Shown: positions 5,804-6,391 of the stretch, one piece after another | Layout: each line of letters opens with the position of its first letter | How positions within the stretch are numbered: position 1 is the first letter of the stretch | Origin: Gemmatimonadales bacterium | GTDB taxonomy: Bacteria; Gemmatimonadota; Gemmatimonadetes; Palauibacterales; Palauibacteraceae | Length of the DNA: 6,391 nt | Direction of reading: 5' to 3' | Assembly (NCBI GenBank): GCA_030608825.1 | Contig: JAUWDL010000085.1 | Coordinates: 1 to 6,391 of the forward strand | Program-made: the position numbers and the translations under genes | The notes under the pieces: model-generated | The model's database searches: none | What the model was told of the DNA's origin: nothing | The model's input: only the letters and a program-made list of their open reading frames with translations

Positions 5804-5821
5804 GTCCCCTCTCTCGGACAC

Positions 5822-6040
5822 TGGAACAATGCCGCCGCGCTGCCTCGTCCTTGACCGGACGGCGGATACGAAACAAAAAACCCGGTACGGCCTGGCCGTC
5901 CGGGTACGCGCGTTATCCGCGCGATGAGCAGGGGCGAGCCGACGGCTCGTCCGTGCTTCGGACCCGGCAGCTGTCTCCCGTCTCGAAGAGCCGGAACGCC
6001 GAAGGGTGGGAGCTGTGCTCCGCTTGCCTAGTTGTCAGGG
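5822..6040 (-). promoter_or_regulatory. Structured 5' leader of infC-rpmI-rplT, probable attenuator
   Basis: This gene-free stretch starts at the predicted transcription start and ends at the most upstream possible GTG of infC. Visible hairpins in order are GGAGC/GCTCC (6021-6017 with 6013-6009), GTCCG/CGGAC (5963-5959 with 5953-5949), CGAGCC/GGCTCG (5949-5944 with 5940-5935) and CGCGCG/CGCGCG (5923-5907). The intrinsic terminator at 5905-5875 follows. The leader contains no ATG, so classical leader-peptide attenuation is unlikely. Control by L20, IF3 or another ligand is more natural, as known for infC-rpmI-rplT leaders of other bacteria. The terminator's 5' arm can pair with alternative segments on both sides: GCCGTC in the 5944-5941 hairpin region, and nine bases at 5863-5855. 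I do not recognise it as a named leader family. Confidence 0.55.
5875..5905 (-). terminator. Intrinsic terminator inside the infC leader
   Basis: ACCCGG (5905-5900) and ACGGC (5899-5895) pair with GCCGT (5891-5887) and CCGGGT (5885-5880) around a CAG loop with one bulged A, giving 11 base pairs. A six-T tract follows (5880-5875), then GTTTCG. It would end a transcript of about 165 nt started at the promoter near 6047-6075, before infC is reached. It could also serve simply as the terminator of thrS. The promoter upstream of it makes conditional read-through necessary if infC has no other promoter. Confidence 0.88.
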
Positions 6041-6046
6041 CGGCGA

Positions 6047-6075
6047 AAGGTAGGCGGGGCCTGACGATCTGTCAA
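6047..6075 (-). promoter_or_regulatory. Sigma-70-type promoter for the infC operon
   Basis: A perfect -35 hexamer TTGACA (6075-6070) and a -10 hexamer TACCTT (6052-6047) are separated by exactly 17 bases. Transcription would start near 6040. It lies 49 bases after the thrS stop and faces infC. There is no second comparable hexamer pair between thrS and infC, so this is probably the main promoter of infC-rpmI-rplT and possibly pheST. Confidence 0.72.
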
Positions 6076-6124
6076 CGCGGGCCCAACAGCGCTCGCGGGA
6101 GGCCGGCGGGCGGTTCAGGCAACC

Positions 6125-6391
6125 TCAGAGGACCTCCAGCGCCGGATCGAGTCCCTTCGAGCGGACCTTCTCCTCAACGGCGTCGACGAAGTCGTCCACC
6201 GGCATCACCACCTGCTTCTTCTCGGCCCCATGGGCTCGCACGGCGACCGTCCCAGCCTCGAGCTCCCGATCCCCAACGACCAGGAGGTACGGCACCTTCA
6301 TGACCTCGCCGTCGCGGATACGGTAGCTGAGGGTATCCGATCTGTCATCGAGGTCAGCGCGCAGCCCCGCGTCCCGCAAGCGATCCACGAT
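6125..6391 (-). CDS. thrS: Threonine--tRNA ligase, C-terminal fragment (5' part beyond right edge)
   Basis: ThrRS activates threonine and charges tRNA-Thr. The last 88 codons are visible, starting IVDRLRDAGLRADLDDRSD. This is the class IIa anticodon-binding domain: the DTLSYRIRDGEVMKVPYLLVVGD region and ELEAGTVAVRAHGAEKKQ (about 47-64). It corresponds to the family's 'KIPYQLVVGDKEVENGTVAVR' segment, and then comes a terminal helix (VDDFVDAVEEKVRSKG). The TGA is at 6127-6125. The catalytic core and N-terminal editing domain are outside the window. thrS directly upstream of infC is a classical arrangement. No intrinsic terminator directly follows the stop; the first one downstream is the one in the infC leader. 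Confidence 0.93.
   Translation of the reverse strand: MVDRLRDAGLRADLDDRSDTLSYRIRDGEVMKVPYLLVVGDRELEAGTVAVRAHGAEKKQVVMPVDDFVDAVEEKVRSKGLDPALEVL

Noticed and set aside
5822..6124. tRNA gene or T-box in the thrS-infC gap
   Set aside because: No cloverleaf with a GGTTCGA-type T arm can be assembled. A T-box would be expected upstream of thrS, not downstream, and no T-box consensus is visible.
1..6391. CRISPR array, insertion sequence, integron or phage-derived system
   Set aside because: No regularly spaced direct repeats, no transposase or integrase frame and no attachment-site duplication. All the coding space is taken by conserved housekeeping genes.

Overview
The window is a GC-rich, densely packed stretch of bacterial chromosome in which every gene I can support lies on the minus strand, so the biology reads from right (6391) to left (1). 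The order is thrS (3' end only) - infC - rpmI - rplT - pheS - pheT - small coiled-coil gene - zapA - structured RNA (probable 6S RNA) - rny (5' end only). The first six genes form the widely conserved translation-factor/ribosomal-protein/PheRS cluster. The tail coiled-coil/zapA/6S/rny is an arrangement I associate with Gemmatimonadota, Deltaproteobacteria-like lineages and their relatives rather than with Enterobacteria, where RNase Y is absent. GC-rich codon use, frequent GTG starts and RNase Y together suggest a Gemmatimonadota-type or related lineage. That assignment is inference; no gene here is diagnostic by itself.

Region by region. 6125-6391 encodes the anticodon-binding C-terminus of threonyl-tRNA synthetase. 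5804-6124 has no gene. It contains a good sigma-70-type promoter (TTGACA, 17 bp, TACCTT) and a leader of about 220 nt with several hairpins. Inside the leader is a strong intrinsic terminator 72 nt upstream of the preferred infC start, which is the layout of a transcription attenuator. 3588-5803 carries infC, rpmI, rplT and pheS, tightly spaced and with clear ribosome binding sites for most. 3429-3587 is an unexpectedly long, partly AT-rich spacer between pheS and pheT. It holds a 44-nt hairpin region, two mini-ORFs (one with two Phe codons, one overlapping the pheT start as GTGA) and a palindrome. 963-3428 is full-length pheT. 623-985 is a small coiled-coil gene overlapping pheT, and 313-630 is zapA overlapping it in turn. 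135-307 is a structured RNA that fits 6S RNA by position, size and closing stem, and ends in an intrinsic terminator. 1-83 is the start of rny, including its N-terminal membrane anchor.

How they work together: IF3, L35, L20, ThrRS and PheRS all serve translation. The promoter-leader-terminator upstream of infC is the likely point where expression of IF3 and the L35/L20 pair, and perhaps PheRS, is adjusted. The downstream coiled-coil protein and ZapA act at the FtsZ ring. 6S RNA adjusts RNA polymerase in stationary phase, and RNase Y sets mRNA decay. I see no mobile element, CRISPR array, tRNA or rRNA. The interesting material is in the three non-coding gaps.
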